This document shows, piece by piece, positions 42,664 to 51,774 of a stretch of DNA of 64,000 nt. Position 1 is the first letter of the stretch, and the number at the start of each line of letters is the position of its first letter. The stretch covers positions 32,017-96,016 of the forward strand of contig NZ_CAKZLP010000004.1 in assembly GCF_937127095.1 (NCBI RefSeq). The letters run 5' to 3'. A model generated the notes under the pieces. That model was not told the DNA's origin and ran no database searches. It worked only from the letters and a program-made list of their open reading frames with translations. The position numbers and the translations under genes were made by a program. This stretch comes from an uncultured Amphritea sp. (GTDB lineage: Bacteria; Pseudomonadota; Gammaproteobacteria; Pseudomonadales; Balneatricaceae).

Positions 42664-44882
42664 TGGAAAGATTTTACACTTGGTGGAAGACCGACCATAA
42701 CCCTGATCAAGGTACTATCGAAACACTCGCAATCTGTTACAACAATTGTAAATTGGCAACAGACAACATTTATTCGGATATCGAAAAAGCACTAAAAACT
42801 AGCAACACTCTTCCAGATTGCGTCTACATTATCGGCAGCAGTAGTCAATACAGCGTTTTCAGGGAAGCCTTGAGCCCCGACAATAGCCGTAGAGATAACA
42901 TGTTGAAGCGTGGAATGAAGCATGGCTTGGATTTCGTTAAGCAGTACACTTTTCTTGAGTGGAAAGAGACAGGTTTCGACAAACATGCTCTGAATTCAAA
43001 GGAAGGAACGTTTTCACTAGAACCCAGTTCGCTCCTCACCTCCGGGGTGTATTCATTATTAGAAAAGAATAACGCCATCCATCAGGCCCCGTCTGGGCAC
43101 GTTTTCAAACACCCTTCCGGCAACAAGAACAAGCTATTCATTCAGACCCGAGAGATTTCAAGCGATGAAGCTGAGTTATTTGTCGTCAGCTATAAGATCG
43201 CATTGAAGTACGGAGAAAAGCTAAAAGATGCCAAGAAAATCTACATTGATACCATGGGCATCTACTCTTACGTAAAAGGAGCATTAGATCTTTGCAACGG
43301 GAAAGCAGAAATTGTGAGTTTCCATTCCTACGATGAGCTTGAAACTCTCAATCCTCCGACAGAAGCATATTTCTGCATAGTATCTGCTTCAACCTCAGGT
43401 CGGATGGCCAAAACTATGTGTGACCGGCTGTTTGAAGAAAGCTGTATTGCAACCATTATTGATATCACATCAAAAGGGCGATGTGGTGATGTAATGGTGG
43501 CTCTCGATAGAATGGGGTCTCACTTTCCAGACCTTGCCATCGACGATGGCACACAGATTGAAATCATCGGCGAGAACTTCACCTCCAAGGCGAAACCTCC
43601 TCGATCAGTTATTATCGGTATACCGCATACCCCCTCCGCGTTAAGTAAGGTCCACGAACATTTCGGTTTCTCTGTACTGCCACTTAACTCGACTATGCCG
43701 GGCTTTCATCAGCCCAAGCTACTTCAAATAAGAGAGTCAGATGTCCTTAGTGTGTTTAGGCGCAAAGCCTTCAATAAATGGCTTGACGAAGAAATTGACT
43801 GGTCGTTCCCTTTGAGTATCACCCATGTAATACATGCCAACGATACGGCATCCCAGCACCTCGCTAAGTCTATCCTTCGTCGGTTAAAGGGCAGGCTGGC
43901 TAATAACAATAAAATCCGATTGCTGTCCTACGAAACCTTAGATGACTTAGTCTGTAAAGGTGCAGCAGGCATCGTGGTTGTCTCAGCTGTTTCTAGGAAT
44001 GGTGGAATTCTACGGGAAATTAGCCGGGACCTTCGAAGTTATATTGATGCAGTAGTACCAAGGCATTTTATTACACCAGTCGGCATTCCAGAGACTAGTG
44101 AATCCTGGGCACAGTTAAAGATCTTTCTAACAAAGAACCCCACCGAGCGAAACTATGGTTTCTCGAATTGGATTCAGATGCCTACCGGAGGCAACTCCGG
44201 GCACAATACCTGGACACGATTAGCCGAACTCGGCGCGATAGCACAGGAATTGGTAGCTGATAATCTTGAACTGAGTATCGACATTGACACTTCGATCATT
44301 AGTCAGTCATTAGACTTAGCTGCAGACGAAATCAACGGGGCCTTCAATAGTTTTCTCAATTCCCCCCGAGGTCAACCATTATCTCTCTCTGAAGGATTCC
44401 TATTTTTTGCGAAGGATTCAACAATCGCCAAAAAGTATTCCGAGGTTAAGCCGAGTGCACTGTATTTGACAATGTCCGCAGTTTTACAATCTGCAAGAGA
44501 ACATCAGAATCCAACAAAACGCTTATGCCCTTCAGGCTATGAATCGGTCGTACTTGGACCTGAATGTTTCCTGCGTTTCAACGACCCAGTTCTTCAGGCC
44601 TGCCTGTTGAGAGCTTGCCTACCGTCAGAGCTGGACTATTCGGCAAGTCCGGATCTAAGCAAGTTAATGAAAGAGTTTTTATCCAAGACTTTTACGAGAT
44701 CGAACAAAGAGTTTGGAGAGGCCGCCCTAGAATTCGCTGCAGCTATCGCAGTTGGTTCACTACGACTCGCTCGCGACGATATGGATACCCTCCTCAAAGA
44801 GAATTTTGAGAGAGCAATCGCACCAACAGCCCTATTGGGTCTGCTCATTATAGCAACCAGCACCAGAAATCAGCGACAGTAA
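42663..44882 (+). CDS. Large unknown protein partnered with the GHKL ATPase
   Basis: A 739-residue soluble protein. Two stretches resemble Rossmann-like phosphoribosyltransferase cores: KKIYIDTMGIYSYVKGALDL with a following CIVSASTSGR, and GIVVVSAVSRNGGILREISR. This assignment is tentative. The C-terminal 200 residues are helical. It is tightly coupled to the ATPase gene (ATAATGG junction), so the two likely act together; with the MazG-like gene this suggests a nucleotide-centred defence operon. Confidence 0.6.
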   Translation: MERFYTWWKTDHNPDQGTIETLAICYNNCKLATDNIYSDIEKALKTSNTLPDCVYIIGSSSQYSVFREALSPDNSRRDNMLKRGMKHGLDFVKQYTFLEWKETGFDKHALNSKEGTFSLEPSSLLTSGVYSLLEKNNAIHQAPSGHVFKHPSGNKNKLFIQTREISSDEAELFVVSYKIALKYGEKLKDAKKIYIDTMGIYSYVKGALDLCNGKAEIVSFHSYDELETLNPPTEAYFCIVSASTSGRMAKTMCDRLFEESCIATIIDITSKGRCGDVMVALDRMGSHFPDLAIDDGTQIEIIGENFTSKAKPPRSVIIGIPHTPSALSKVHEHFGFSVLPLNSTMPGFHQPKLLQIRESDVLSVFRRKAFNKWLDEEIDWSFPLSITHVIHANDTASQHLAKSILRRLKGRLANNNKIRLLSYETLDDLVCKGAAGIVVVSAVSRNGGILREISRDLRSYIDAVVPRHFITPVGIPETSESWAQLKIFLTKNPTERNYGFSNWIQMPTGGNSGHNTWTRLAELGAIAQELVADNLELSIDIDTSIISQSLDLAADEINGAFNSFLNSPRGQPLSLSEGFLFFAKDSTIAKKYSEVKPSALYLTMSAVLQSAREHQNPTKRLCPSGYESVVLGPECFLRFNDPVLQACLLRACLPSELDYSASPDLSKLMKEFLSKTFTRSNKEFGEAALEFAAAIAVGSLRLARDDMDTLLKENFERAIAPTALLGLLIIATSTRNQRQ

Positions 44883-45321
44883 GGAAAGAGGTAATCCCCC
44901 TGAGGAATAATGATGATCGTAGCGACAGTATGAATCCAAACAACGATGTGTATTGGGATAGCCTGGATAATTACTCAGATCAATTAAACCCTAATCTTCA
45001 GGAATACCAAAGGGAGTCCTAGAGCAATCAAAACCAGAGAGATGACGACAATTAAGCTGAGCCTTTCTGCACTGAACTAATCAGGCTGGCTGGTATCTCC
45101 AGCCACTCTTAGCAGCATCCTCGACAGTACCTTAATACTGGCCAACAATATTATACTCTTGGGGGTAGTTGTCACGTTGTAGTGGTCAGCTAACCCGCGA
45201 AACGCGGGTTAGCATGTTATTAGAGTCATTATCTTAATAGCAATCAGTTCAGTTTCTTCGATCTAGTGCTATTTGGTGGATAACAGATACACTTAAAGAG
45301 TTAGAGAGGAAAGAATCGTCT
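44883..45321. other. Intergenic region with strong hairpin
   Basis: Holds a perfect 11-bp stem with AAA loop (45189-45213, GCTAACCCGCG arm) and, before it, a start-less fragment (NNDVYWDSLDNYSDQLNP) that may be a gene remnant. Nothing else is seen. Confidence 0.4.
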
Positions 45322-45450
45322 ATGGTAAAAATCACAGAACAAATAACAGAAGAACACACAGTCGCCATAATATGTGACCGCTGCCAGGTCATCTTTCGAC
45401 ATAAAGCGGACGAGAGCTCTCTATTTTTATACTTCAAATACTTTGATTAG
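45322..45450 (+). CDS. Short zinc-finger-like ORF, possibly truncated
   Basis: 42 residues with an ICDRCQ start of a zinc ribbon but no second Cys pair. GAGAGGA lies upstream. The sequence runs into a copy of the GTCCGC repeat at 45387-45411, which may have replaced the true 3' half. Confidence 0.4.
   Translation: MVKITEQITEEHTVAIICDRCQVIFRHKADESSLFLYFKYFD
45387..45411 (-). repeat. GTCCGC-type hairpin repeat, element 1 copy
   Basis: Read on the minus strand: GTCCGCTTTATGTCGAAAG and onward to GACC. Only copy in element 1, inside a short ORF. Confidence 0.5.
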
Positions 45451-45458
45451 ATTGTGCC

Positions 45459-46223
45459 CTAGCAAACAGTGAGATGAGACTCATCCTTCCACCAGATGAG
45501 GGAGAGAATGTCATAGCCATTAGAAAAAACGCTCTCAATAACACTATAGTCTTCGGATCTTTTGCTATCGATCCATTTGTCAGCATCAACCTCAACTCCA
45601 TTTGAGAGCGCAAAGGCTTCGCGCGGTCGGATAATCCTGGGGTAGGGCCAAATAGAGTCTGGCATAATTGGGTTTCTGGTAAACCATCGCCTATTACCAG
45701 TTTTATCCCAGCAAACTATCATGCAGGGATAATCGCTTACTTCTACAAAACGAATGGCAGCGCTAGTGCGGGAAACATTAAATTGATTAGCCAGATAGTT
45801 GACGGACTCAGTAGTGATGTCAAGGTTATTCAGATATCGCCCAAAGATATGTTCGGGCATTATCAACTCGGCAGAGAATTGATTAGCGCGCACTTCTTTT
45901 TGTTGCCTGAAGTTGTTCTTAGACATACTACGCTGTCTCATATCAATAGTATCACAGCGGTAAGTTAGGTTTTTTCCTCGGTCATTAACCCAGTGACCAA
46001 GTTCATGTCCCAGTGAAAAACGCTGTCGCCGAGGGTCTGCATCGCGGTTAACCGTAATGATGGCTTTTTCATCAGTACCTATAATATTGCCTTCGCAATC
46101 GGATAAGGCTGCGCGTTTAACATCAGCATTCAGGGAATAAGCTACTAAATCCAGATCGATATCTTCTGGCTCATAGATTCCTAGTTGCTTAAGAATGTCG
46201 CCTGGCTGTCGTTTAAATTTCAT
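45459..46223 (-). CDS. ImmA/IrrE-family metallopeptidase, second copy
   Basis: A 254-residue protein with HELGHWV (73-79) and downstream VRANQFSAELIMP, the standard zinc site of the family. It differs clearly from the copy at 39668. It is the last gene of a minus-strand operon that starts with a sigma-like protein and diverges from the E2-E1-JAB operon. It may control that operon by proteolysis. It starts 2 nt after the preceding gene. Confidence 0.8.
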   Translation of the reverse strand: MKFKRQPGDILKQLGIYEPEDIDLDLVAYSLNADVKRAALSDCEGNIIGTDEKAIITVNRDADPRRQRFSLGHELGHWVNDRGKNLTYRCDTIDMRQRSMSKNNFRQQKEVRANQFSAELIMPEHIFGRYLNNLDITTESVNYLANQFNVSRTSAAIRFVEVSDYPCMIVCWDKTGNRRWFTRNPIMPDSIWPYPRIIRPREAFALSNGVEVDADKWIDSKRSEDYSVIESVFSNGYDILSLIWWKDESHLTVC

Positions 46224-46225
46224 AG

Positions 46226-46654
46226 TTATCTGCCAGTGTCATTTGGATCGATAAGACCCAACTCCACTAAGTTCTGCCAGATTTTGACAATATCATCCTC
46301 GCTTCCGCCCTGACCTTGTTCCCTAAAAGCAAGAATAAGTCCTTCAGGCACTTTGTTCTCGTTTTGCATGGCTGCGACAATATCCGATAGCATTTCAGGA
46401 ATAGATCTTTTAGGAGAAATATTTAGAGCGGCTTTTTGCTCCTGCTTATACACCTGAAACGCAGCTCTTTGCTGAGACAGCCTGTATTGCCGTTGCTCCT
46501 TGATAGTCTGTTTAATCATAGCCTGGGCTCGATGAATATCACGCAGTGAGGGGTATCCATCACTGCCAACACAAGCAAGAATTTCTTCGTCATTCGCCTC
46601 TAAGGTTGCATCAATAACATACTCATTAATCTGTTTGATAAATGCTAATGTCAT
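46226..46654 (-). CDS. Unknown protein between sigma-like and ImmA genes
   Basis: About 142 residues, helical, acidic, with YRLSQQRAAFQVYKQEQKAA in the middle. The ATG at 46654 is chosen because GGAGG lies 7 nt upstream. No family recognised; it may bridge the sigma-like protein and the protease. Confidence 0.65.
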   Translation of the reverse strand: MTLAFIKQINEYVIDATLEANDEEILACVGSDGYPSLRDIHRAQAMIKQTIKEQRQYRLSQQRAAFQVYKQEQKAALNISPKRSIPEMLSDIVAAMQNENKVPEGLILAFREQGQGGSEDDIVKIWQNLVELGLIDPNDTGR

Positions 46655-46656
46655 AA

Positions 46657-47280
46657 CTATACCTCCCACCATGGAAGTCCATTTGGAAATCGTTTTCTCA
46701 CCTTATCTTTAACTCTCTTTTCGACATTTCGATAAACCTGATCTGTAAATTCGCATAAAATTAAAATCCTGGATTTTTTCTGTTCATCCAGCTTTTTCTT
46801 GATGAAGCAATCCGCTTCGAGGTCGTCCTCAAACAATTGCAGAATCTTTCGAACCCAGGTGGTAATAAGATTTTCAGATTGACAGTGTTCGATACTAGTT
46901 TCGGCAGGCGCATGAGAAAGTTTGGCCGTAGCGCTTGTCGGCCTTAATGATTCGTCATCAACTGCTAATAATTCATCAACAGCAGGTATGACAATCAACC
47001 TTGAGTGTTTCTCTTCCTCATTACTGATAACACTTTTCCCGGTCTCAATAAAAAAGCTGATGGCTTTGACGTCTCTTGGCCATAGCCGTTCTAGTGAAAG
47101 GGCCTTAACGACGACCTGCCCCAAAACATCATGCTCTGATAATCCAGTTCGGGCGGTGCAGCCCAATATGCGGTAGACCTGAAGTAATCGGGCAATATCT
47201 GGCTCCGCCAGGTTATCTAGCAAATCCTGTACCTCGATTGCTGAATAATGGGCCGCAGTACTTATATCCATCGTATTCAC
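46657..47280 (-). CDS. Sigma-70-like transcription factor
   Basis: A 207-residue protein that reads like a divergent sigma factor. An N-terminal helical part (DIARLLQVYRILGCTARTGLSEHDVLGQVV) resembles region 2. A C-terminal basic stretch (YRNVEKRVKDKVRKRFPNGLPWW) resembles region 4 endings such as AARKRIRR. The first codon is GTG; an ATG lies three codons later. It is probably the switch for the divergent conjugation-like operon. Confidence 0.5.
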   Translation of the reverse strand: MNTMDISTAAHYSAIEVQDLLDNLAEPDIARLLQVYRILGCTARTGLSEHDVLGQVVVKALSLERLWPRDVKAISFFIETGKSVISNEEEKHSRLIVIPAVDELLAVDDESLRPTSATAKLSHAPAETSIEHCQSENLITTWVRKILQLFEDDLEADCFIKKKLDEQKKSRILILCEFTDQVYRNVEKRVKDKVRKRFPNGLPWWEV

Positions 47281-47444
47281 TGTTTGCGCGCTTCCTATGT
47301 GCTAAATACTGGTGATTTTAAAAATGTGGCAAAAAAATCGCCACTTTTTGAGTGTAGGCAGTAGATATAAGTAAGGGGCCAATTTATCGCCCGCTTCCAA
47401 AAATCGAAGTAAATTATACGCTAGGTTACGTTTAAGAGGCCAAA

Positions 47445-48668
47445 ATGAGCAAAAAATCAACAATCAGCCATATTCCTGTTGGAAATGGCGACATGACACT
47501 TATGAAGATAGCATCCAATAACATTTATCACTATGTGTTGGTAGATATGCATATTCGCCAAAATGGGGAGTCGGATGAGGACAAATGTGACGCATTGGCG
47601 GCGCTACATGATCTGCTTGAAAAGGATGATGAAGGGCGTCCTTATGTGGATGTACTGATTCTTACCCACCCGGACGAGGATCACATCAGAGGATTTCGGG
47701 AGAACTTTCATCAGGGGAGCCCTGATGACTACGTGGTATCCAGAGACGGTGAAAACGACAAGATATTTGTCAGAGAGATATGGTCTTCTCCCCTGATCTT
47801 TCGGCGCAAAAGCAAAAATAACAGTCTTTGTAAGGATGCAATCGCTTTCAGAGATGAGGCGAAGCGTCGAGTCGAACTGTATAAGACTGAAAAAAAGATC
47901 GGTAAGCAGGGTGACCGTATACGTTTGATTGGTGAAGACGAAGATGGAAAGACGGACGATATATTGGATATTGTTTATCAAAACGAGGATGTAATAGACA
48001 CCCTCAATGAAGTATACATTAACGAGCTAAGCGCCACAGTGTTGGGACCACTTGCTAGTGAGGAGTTCGAAGACGACACCAGCCCGGATAAAAACCGTTC
48101 CAGTATCATCATTCAGTGGGGGCTTGCCAGTCACGGTTACACATCCCCATCTAACTATATATTGCTTGCTGGTGATGCCGGCGTTGAGGTGTGGGATGTA
48201 CTCTGGGGGAAGTACAAGAATAATACCGAAATATTGCAATATGACATTCTCTTAGCTCCACATCATTGCTCTTGGCATACTTTGTCACATGACAGTTTCA
48301 GTGACACAGATAACCCACAAGTCTCTGCAGATGCGAAATCTGCATTAAACGAAGCACGTAAAGGTGCAGTTATCGTTTCAAGCAGCAATGAAATCAAAAA
48401 CGATAAGAGTGATCCGCCTAACTACCAAGCCATGAATGAATATGAAAGCATCACAGATGGGGCTGACGGCACCTTTCAGTGTCTTAGTGACTACAAACCC
48501 TCTAATGGTAAGACACCTGAAGTACTAACCTATAAGCTAACAAATAGCGGCCCTCAGGAAGAAACAAAAACCTCTGAGGAGTCATCAAGCACTGCCAAGA
48601 AAGCTGCACGGACTGCGGCTACTGGAACATTATTTACTGGGGCGGGCAACGCGATTGGCCATGGATAA
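47445..48668 (+). CDS. Metallo-beta-lactamase-fold hydrolase of the E2-E1-JAB operon
   Basis: A 407-residue protein with the metal motif THPDEDH (74-80) and later LLAGDAG and APHHCSWH, so a ComEC-like MBL-fold hydrolase. The C-terminal 40 residues are a flexible Ser/Thr/Ala tail ending GAGNAIGHG. A C-terminal glycine is what E1-E2 enzymes of the Cap2 type attach to targets, so this tail may be a substrate of the next gene product (inference). First gene of the operon; overlaps the next by 8 nt. Confidence 0.75.
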   Translation: MSKKSTISHIPVGNGDMTLMKIASNNIYHYVLVDMHIRQNGESDEDKCDALAALHDLLEKDDEGRPYVDVLILTHPDEDHIRGFRENFHQGSPDDYVVSRDGENDKIFVREIWSSPLIFRRKSKNNSLCKDAIAFRDEAKRRVELYKTEKKIGKQGDRIRLIGEDEDGKTDDILDIVYQNEDVIDTLNEVYINELSATVLGPLASEEFEDDTSPDKNRSSIIIQWGLASHGYTSPSNYILLAGDAGVEVWDVLWGKYKNNTEILQYDILLAPHHCSWHTLSHDSFSDTDNPQVSADAKSALNEARKGAVIVSSSNEIKNDKSDPPNYQAMNEYESITDGADGTFQCLSDYKPSNGKTPEVLTYKLTNSGPQEETKTSEESSSTAKKAARTAATGTLFTGAGNAIGHG

Positions 48669-50895
48669 TAAACAGCCGGAGGTTTTTCCCTCCATTCAAA
48701 CGGCCATAGAACAGATAGCCAATTATTCTTCAGTAAAACGAGTGAAGGACGTATCTGTCGAGCAATATACTGTTACTGTTGAAACGGAATGGGGGGTTAA
48801 GCTACCCAACATGTTTCGTAAACAAGGGATTTCGGGGACTGGCGTTAGGGAAGTAGAGACCGTCTATTGGTGCTTCCCTTTAGACTACCCACAAAGTGCA
48901 CCCTCACCCCGGTTAAGGCCGGATTTTACGACTAACCTTCCGCATATCAACCCCCATACACCAGGGGAGTTGGTATATCCCTGTATCTCAGAGTCTTCGT
49001 TAGTAGATCTGCTTCACAGTATGGGATTATCAGCGCTACTTGATGCTGCGAGCCAATGGTTAAACAATGCAGCAGCAGATGAATTGCATTGCCCGGTGCA
49101 GGGCTGGGAGCATATGCGCAGGGACAATACAAAAGGCCTGATTAACGCTGATACGCATGCTATTCGTACCGATTTAGAAACGAGCACAGATATTGTCAAA
49201 TTCTACAATTATAGGTATTACCGCTTGGAAAGTTCAGATGACTTACTTATGGGGGAATTGGTAACACCTAGTTTAGGAACATCGAATACTGTACTAAAGA
49301 AAAAATACCTAGGAGTTGATAACAACACATCCATTCGCAACGCTCCTAGTATTTTACTCCGGACAAAAGATGGAAGGGTCTTTGACGAATATCAGCCTGA
49401 AACTGTACATAATTTTAGGAGCTTACGAGGGTTTGCGAAAGACTTAGGCTTGCAACATGCTTTTGATGCTCGGTTAAGATATATACTTACAATATCGAGC
49501 CCCCAGTCCATGCAAAGGCAGAATAAAGCCCCAGTTGAAGAGTTTATGGTAGCCTTCGCAGTTAAGCGTCCCTTTAACCTGATCGGTACGGAAAGCCCAT
49601 GGGAGCTTCTCGCTTATCGGGTCTTCTTTAGCCTCGATAATGCAGAAAAAATCCCAGATGACTCAGTAGTTCTTCCAGCACAATTGATTGAACGGACTTG
49701 CCCACAATTGCTGCAAGCAGTATCAGGAGAGAAAGCTGAAAAGCCAGTTAATCTTAGTCTGCTGGGCTGCGGCAGCCTGGGTTCAAAAGTTGCGCTTCAT
49801 TTAGCGAAAACGGGATGCTATCAGTTTGAGCTAGTAGATAACGATTATTTTGGGAGCCACAATAATGCTAGGCATGGGCTAATTGTTCCAAATTTCAGCA
49901 GTCTATGTTTCAGCAAGTCTCAGCTGCTGCACAGGCAACTGTCGAGTCTAAATGTTGGGTCCAGGCCAATAGATAAAGACATTCAGTCTATGGGTACTAA
50001 AACGGGATTTTCGCTCAATAAAAAGACAGATTATGTTCTTGATACTACGGCGTCGCTACCTGTTCGATACTATTTGTCTCATCACTGTGACTCACTTAGT
50101 GGGAGGCTGATTCAATCAACGTTGTACGGTAAATCCACCATGGGCGTTGTTGCACTAGAGGGAAATTCTCGCTCAGTACGAGTTGATGATATTGCTTCCT
50201 TTGTGAATACGTTATGCATTGGCAGTGAGCCTATAAAAAGGGCCATGTATGGTGGGGATGGGCCACAACATAATCACTTTGGAGAAGGCTGTGGTTCGGT
50301 GACAACAATTATGAATGATATGGATATTTCATTGATGTCAGCGGCTATATCTTCCCGAGTAAATGCCCATATAAAAAACAGGAGTGATATACCGGAAGGT
50401 ATCCTGCATGTAGGAACAATAGATCATTCTTCCTTGGATATGGTTTGGACGACTTACCAGATTCCACCAACTTTAATCATTCCGAAAAATAACGACTTTG
50501 ATTGGACCGTCAGGGTTCTGGGATCGGTTGTTAAAGAAATTGAAGAGCTGAGCAATGATAAACCAATGCTCGAAAATGGGGGGGTTATTGCGGGGCAAGT
50601 ATGTCATCTTTCAAAAACCATCTACGTCAACTATTTATTGGATTCGCCTAAAGGCAGTATGCGTACCAAGGATAAGTTTGTTTTGAATGTGGAAGGCCTC
50701 GCTGAAGACTTCGAGAGTATTCACGAAAGAACTAACGGACAGATAACATTTTTGGGTACCTGGCACAGTCATACCAGTGCAACACCTCCATCAACAATCG
50801 ATAAGGATTCTCTGAAAGAACTGCAAATCAACTACGATTTACCCATCGTTATGCTTACCTATACCGGAGGGCACATAGTGCGAGTTGAATGTTAA
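48661..50895 (+). CDS. E2-E1-JAB fusion of a ubiquitin-like conjugation system
   Basis: About 744 residues with three modules. The N-terminal UBC/E2-like domain has FPLDYPQSAPSPRLRPDF and a candidate catalytic Cys in GELVYPCISE (about 108). The middle ThiF/E1 adenylation domain has SLLGCGSLGSKVALHL (about 366-382), VDNDYFGSHNNARHG and a GEGCGS cysteine. The C-terminal JAB/JAMM isopeptidase has WHSHTSATPPSTIDKDSL, the full H-x-H-x10-D zinc site. It could join a protein C-terminus to a target and remove it again, as Cap2 and Cap3 do in type II CBASS, but no CD-NTase is here. ATG 48661 is preferred over an upstream TTG. Confidence 0.85.
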   Translation: MDNKQPEVFPSIQTAIEQIANYSSVKRVKDVSVEQYTVTVETEWGVKLPNMFRKQGISGTGVREVETVYWCFPLDYPQSAPSPRLRPDFTTNLPHINPHTPGELVYPCISESSLVDLLHSMGLSALLDAASQWLNNAAADELHCPVQGWEHMRRDNTKGLINADTHAIRTDLETSTDIVKFYNYRYYRLESSDDLLMGELVTPSLGTSNTVLKKKYLGVDNNTSIRNAPSILLRTKDGRVFDEYQPETVHNFRSLRGFAKDLGLQHAFDARLRYILTISSPQSMQRQNKAPVEEFMVAFAVKRPFNLIGTESPWELLAYRVFFSLDNAEKIPDDSVVLPAQLIERTCPQLLQAVSGEKAEKPVNLSLLGCGSLGSKVALHLAKTGCYQFELVDNDYFGSHNNARHGLIVPNFSSLCFSKSQLLHRQLSSLNVGSRPIDKDIQSMGTKTGFSLNKKTDYVLDTTASLPVRYYLSHHCDSLSGRLIQSTLYGKSTMGVVALEGNSRSVRVDDIASFVNTLCIGSEPIKRAMYGGDGPQHNHFGEGCGSVTTIMNDMDISLMSAAISSRVNAHIKNRSDIPEGILHVGTIDHSSLDMVWTTYQIPPTLIIPKNNDFDWTVRVLGSVVKEIEELSNDKPMLENGGVIAGQVCHLSKTIYVNYLLDSPKGSMRTKDKFVLNVEGLAEDFESIHERTNGQITFLGTWHSHTSATPPSTIDKDSLKELQINYDLPIVMLTYTGGHIVRVEC

Positions 50896-51650
50896 AAGAG
50901 CTTGGAAAAAATTTCGACTATTACACGATCAACGCGAGGTTTATGCCAGCGTTTTTTTCGGTGCTTCCATTTGTTTTGACAATGCTCGCTTGGTGCCCGA
51001 GTTCAAAAAGCATATTGGGAGGCTCACTCACAATATTGATCAGCTTTGGTGTCATGACATTTATTTCTACGTTTATTTCTAACTTGGGAAATAAGTGCCA
51101 AGAAAAGCTGTTTTCTATCTGGGGAGGCCCCCCTACAACAACTATTCTCAGGCACAGAGATCAAGTCTTAGATAAATATACAAAGCAGCGGTATCACAAG
51201 TGGTTGGATCGCAAAATTGACGAATTGAACTTACCTGACGTAGACGATGAGATAAAAGATCAGACTGATTCGGATCTGAAATACCAAAGTGCTATAAATT
51301 TTCTTAGAGAGTTCACCCGAGACAAGACAAAGTATCCCGCTGTTTTCCGTGATAATGTGGCATATGGGTTTGCACGTAATTTACTGGCAATACGTATGAT
51401 AGGTATGTTAGTTGCACTTATGTGTGTAGTGATAAACTTTTATTTTATATGGTCGGCACTAGGTATTAGTGAATCAAGCGAAAGCTCAGTAATTTTAAAG
51501 AATCATATGTTCGGGATTGGTTCTGAACTTGCTTCGACCATATTTTTCTTCACTTTTTTATTCATTATTAATGATGGCTTTGTGAAGGCGCGCGGTCTCA
51601 GGTACGCGAAAACTCTACTAGAGTCCTGTGAAGTTGATGAAAAAAATTAG
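50889..51650 (+). CDS. Multi-pass membrane protein of the E2-E1-JAB operon
   Basis: A 253-residue protein with four hydrophobic segments, two near the N-terminus (FFSVLPFVLTMLAW and LTILISFGVMTFISTFIS) and two near the C-terminus, around a soluble charged loop. This resembles the S-4TM class proposed as pore-forming effectors in nucleotide-signalling defence. It overlaps the fusion gene by 7 nt, so all three genes are co-expressed. It is the likely effector, by analogy. Confidence 0.6.
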   Translation: MLKELGKNFDYYTINARFMPAFFSVLPFVLTMLAWCPSSKSILGGSLTILISFGVMTFISTFISNLGNKCQEKLFSIWGGPPTTTILRHRDQVLDKYTKQRYHKWLDRKIDELNLPDVDDEIKDQTDSDLKYQSAINFLREFTRDKTKYPAVFRDNVAYGFARNLLAIRMIGMLVALMCVVINFYFIWSALGISESSESSVILKNHMFGIGSELASTIFFFTFLFIINDGFVKARGLRYAKTLLESCEVDEKN

Positions 51651-51656
51651 GATAGT

Positions 51657-51682
51657 GTCTGTTTTTGCTACACAAAACAGAC
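51657..51682 (+). terminator. Hairpin after the E2-E1-JAB operon
   Basis: GTCTGTTTT / AAAACAGAC arms with an 8-nt loop; no T-run, but a second terminator follows. Confidence 0.5.
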
Positions 51683-51691
51683 CTGCCACTT

Positions 51692-51715
51692 AAGCAGCCC
51701 AGAAGGCTGCTTTTT
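51692..51715 (+). terminator. Terminator at the right end of element 1
   Basis: AAGCAGCC / GGCTGCTT arms, loop CAGAA, then TTT. A damaged version stands at the same place in element 2, so the hairpin is part of the element end. Confidence 0.75.
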
Positions 51716-51716
51716 C

Positions 51717-51774
51717 ATTTCATGATAAGTGAGATTTCACTACAAATGAGAATTCATTTCACTACATATGAGAA
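51717..51774 (-). repeat. Right-end 19-bp sites of element 1
   Basis: Sites at 51756-51774 (ATTTCACTACATATGAGAA), 51734-51752 (ATTTCACTACAAATGAGAA) and a weaker one at 51717-51735, all in inverted orientation to the left tip. Confidence 0.75.

Noticed and set aside
45249..45437. 62-residue minus frame
   Set aside because: Antisense of a short Cys-pair ORF with a good RBS; no features of its own.
48661..50895. Type II CBASS
   Set aside because: E2, E1 and JAB domains are present but no CD-NTase or CBASS effector is in the operon.
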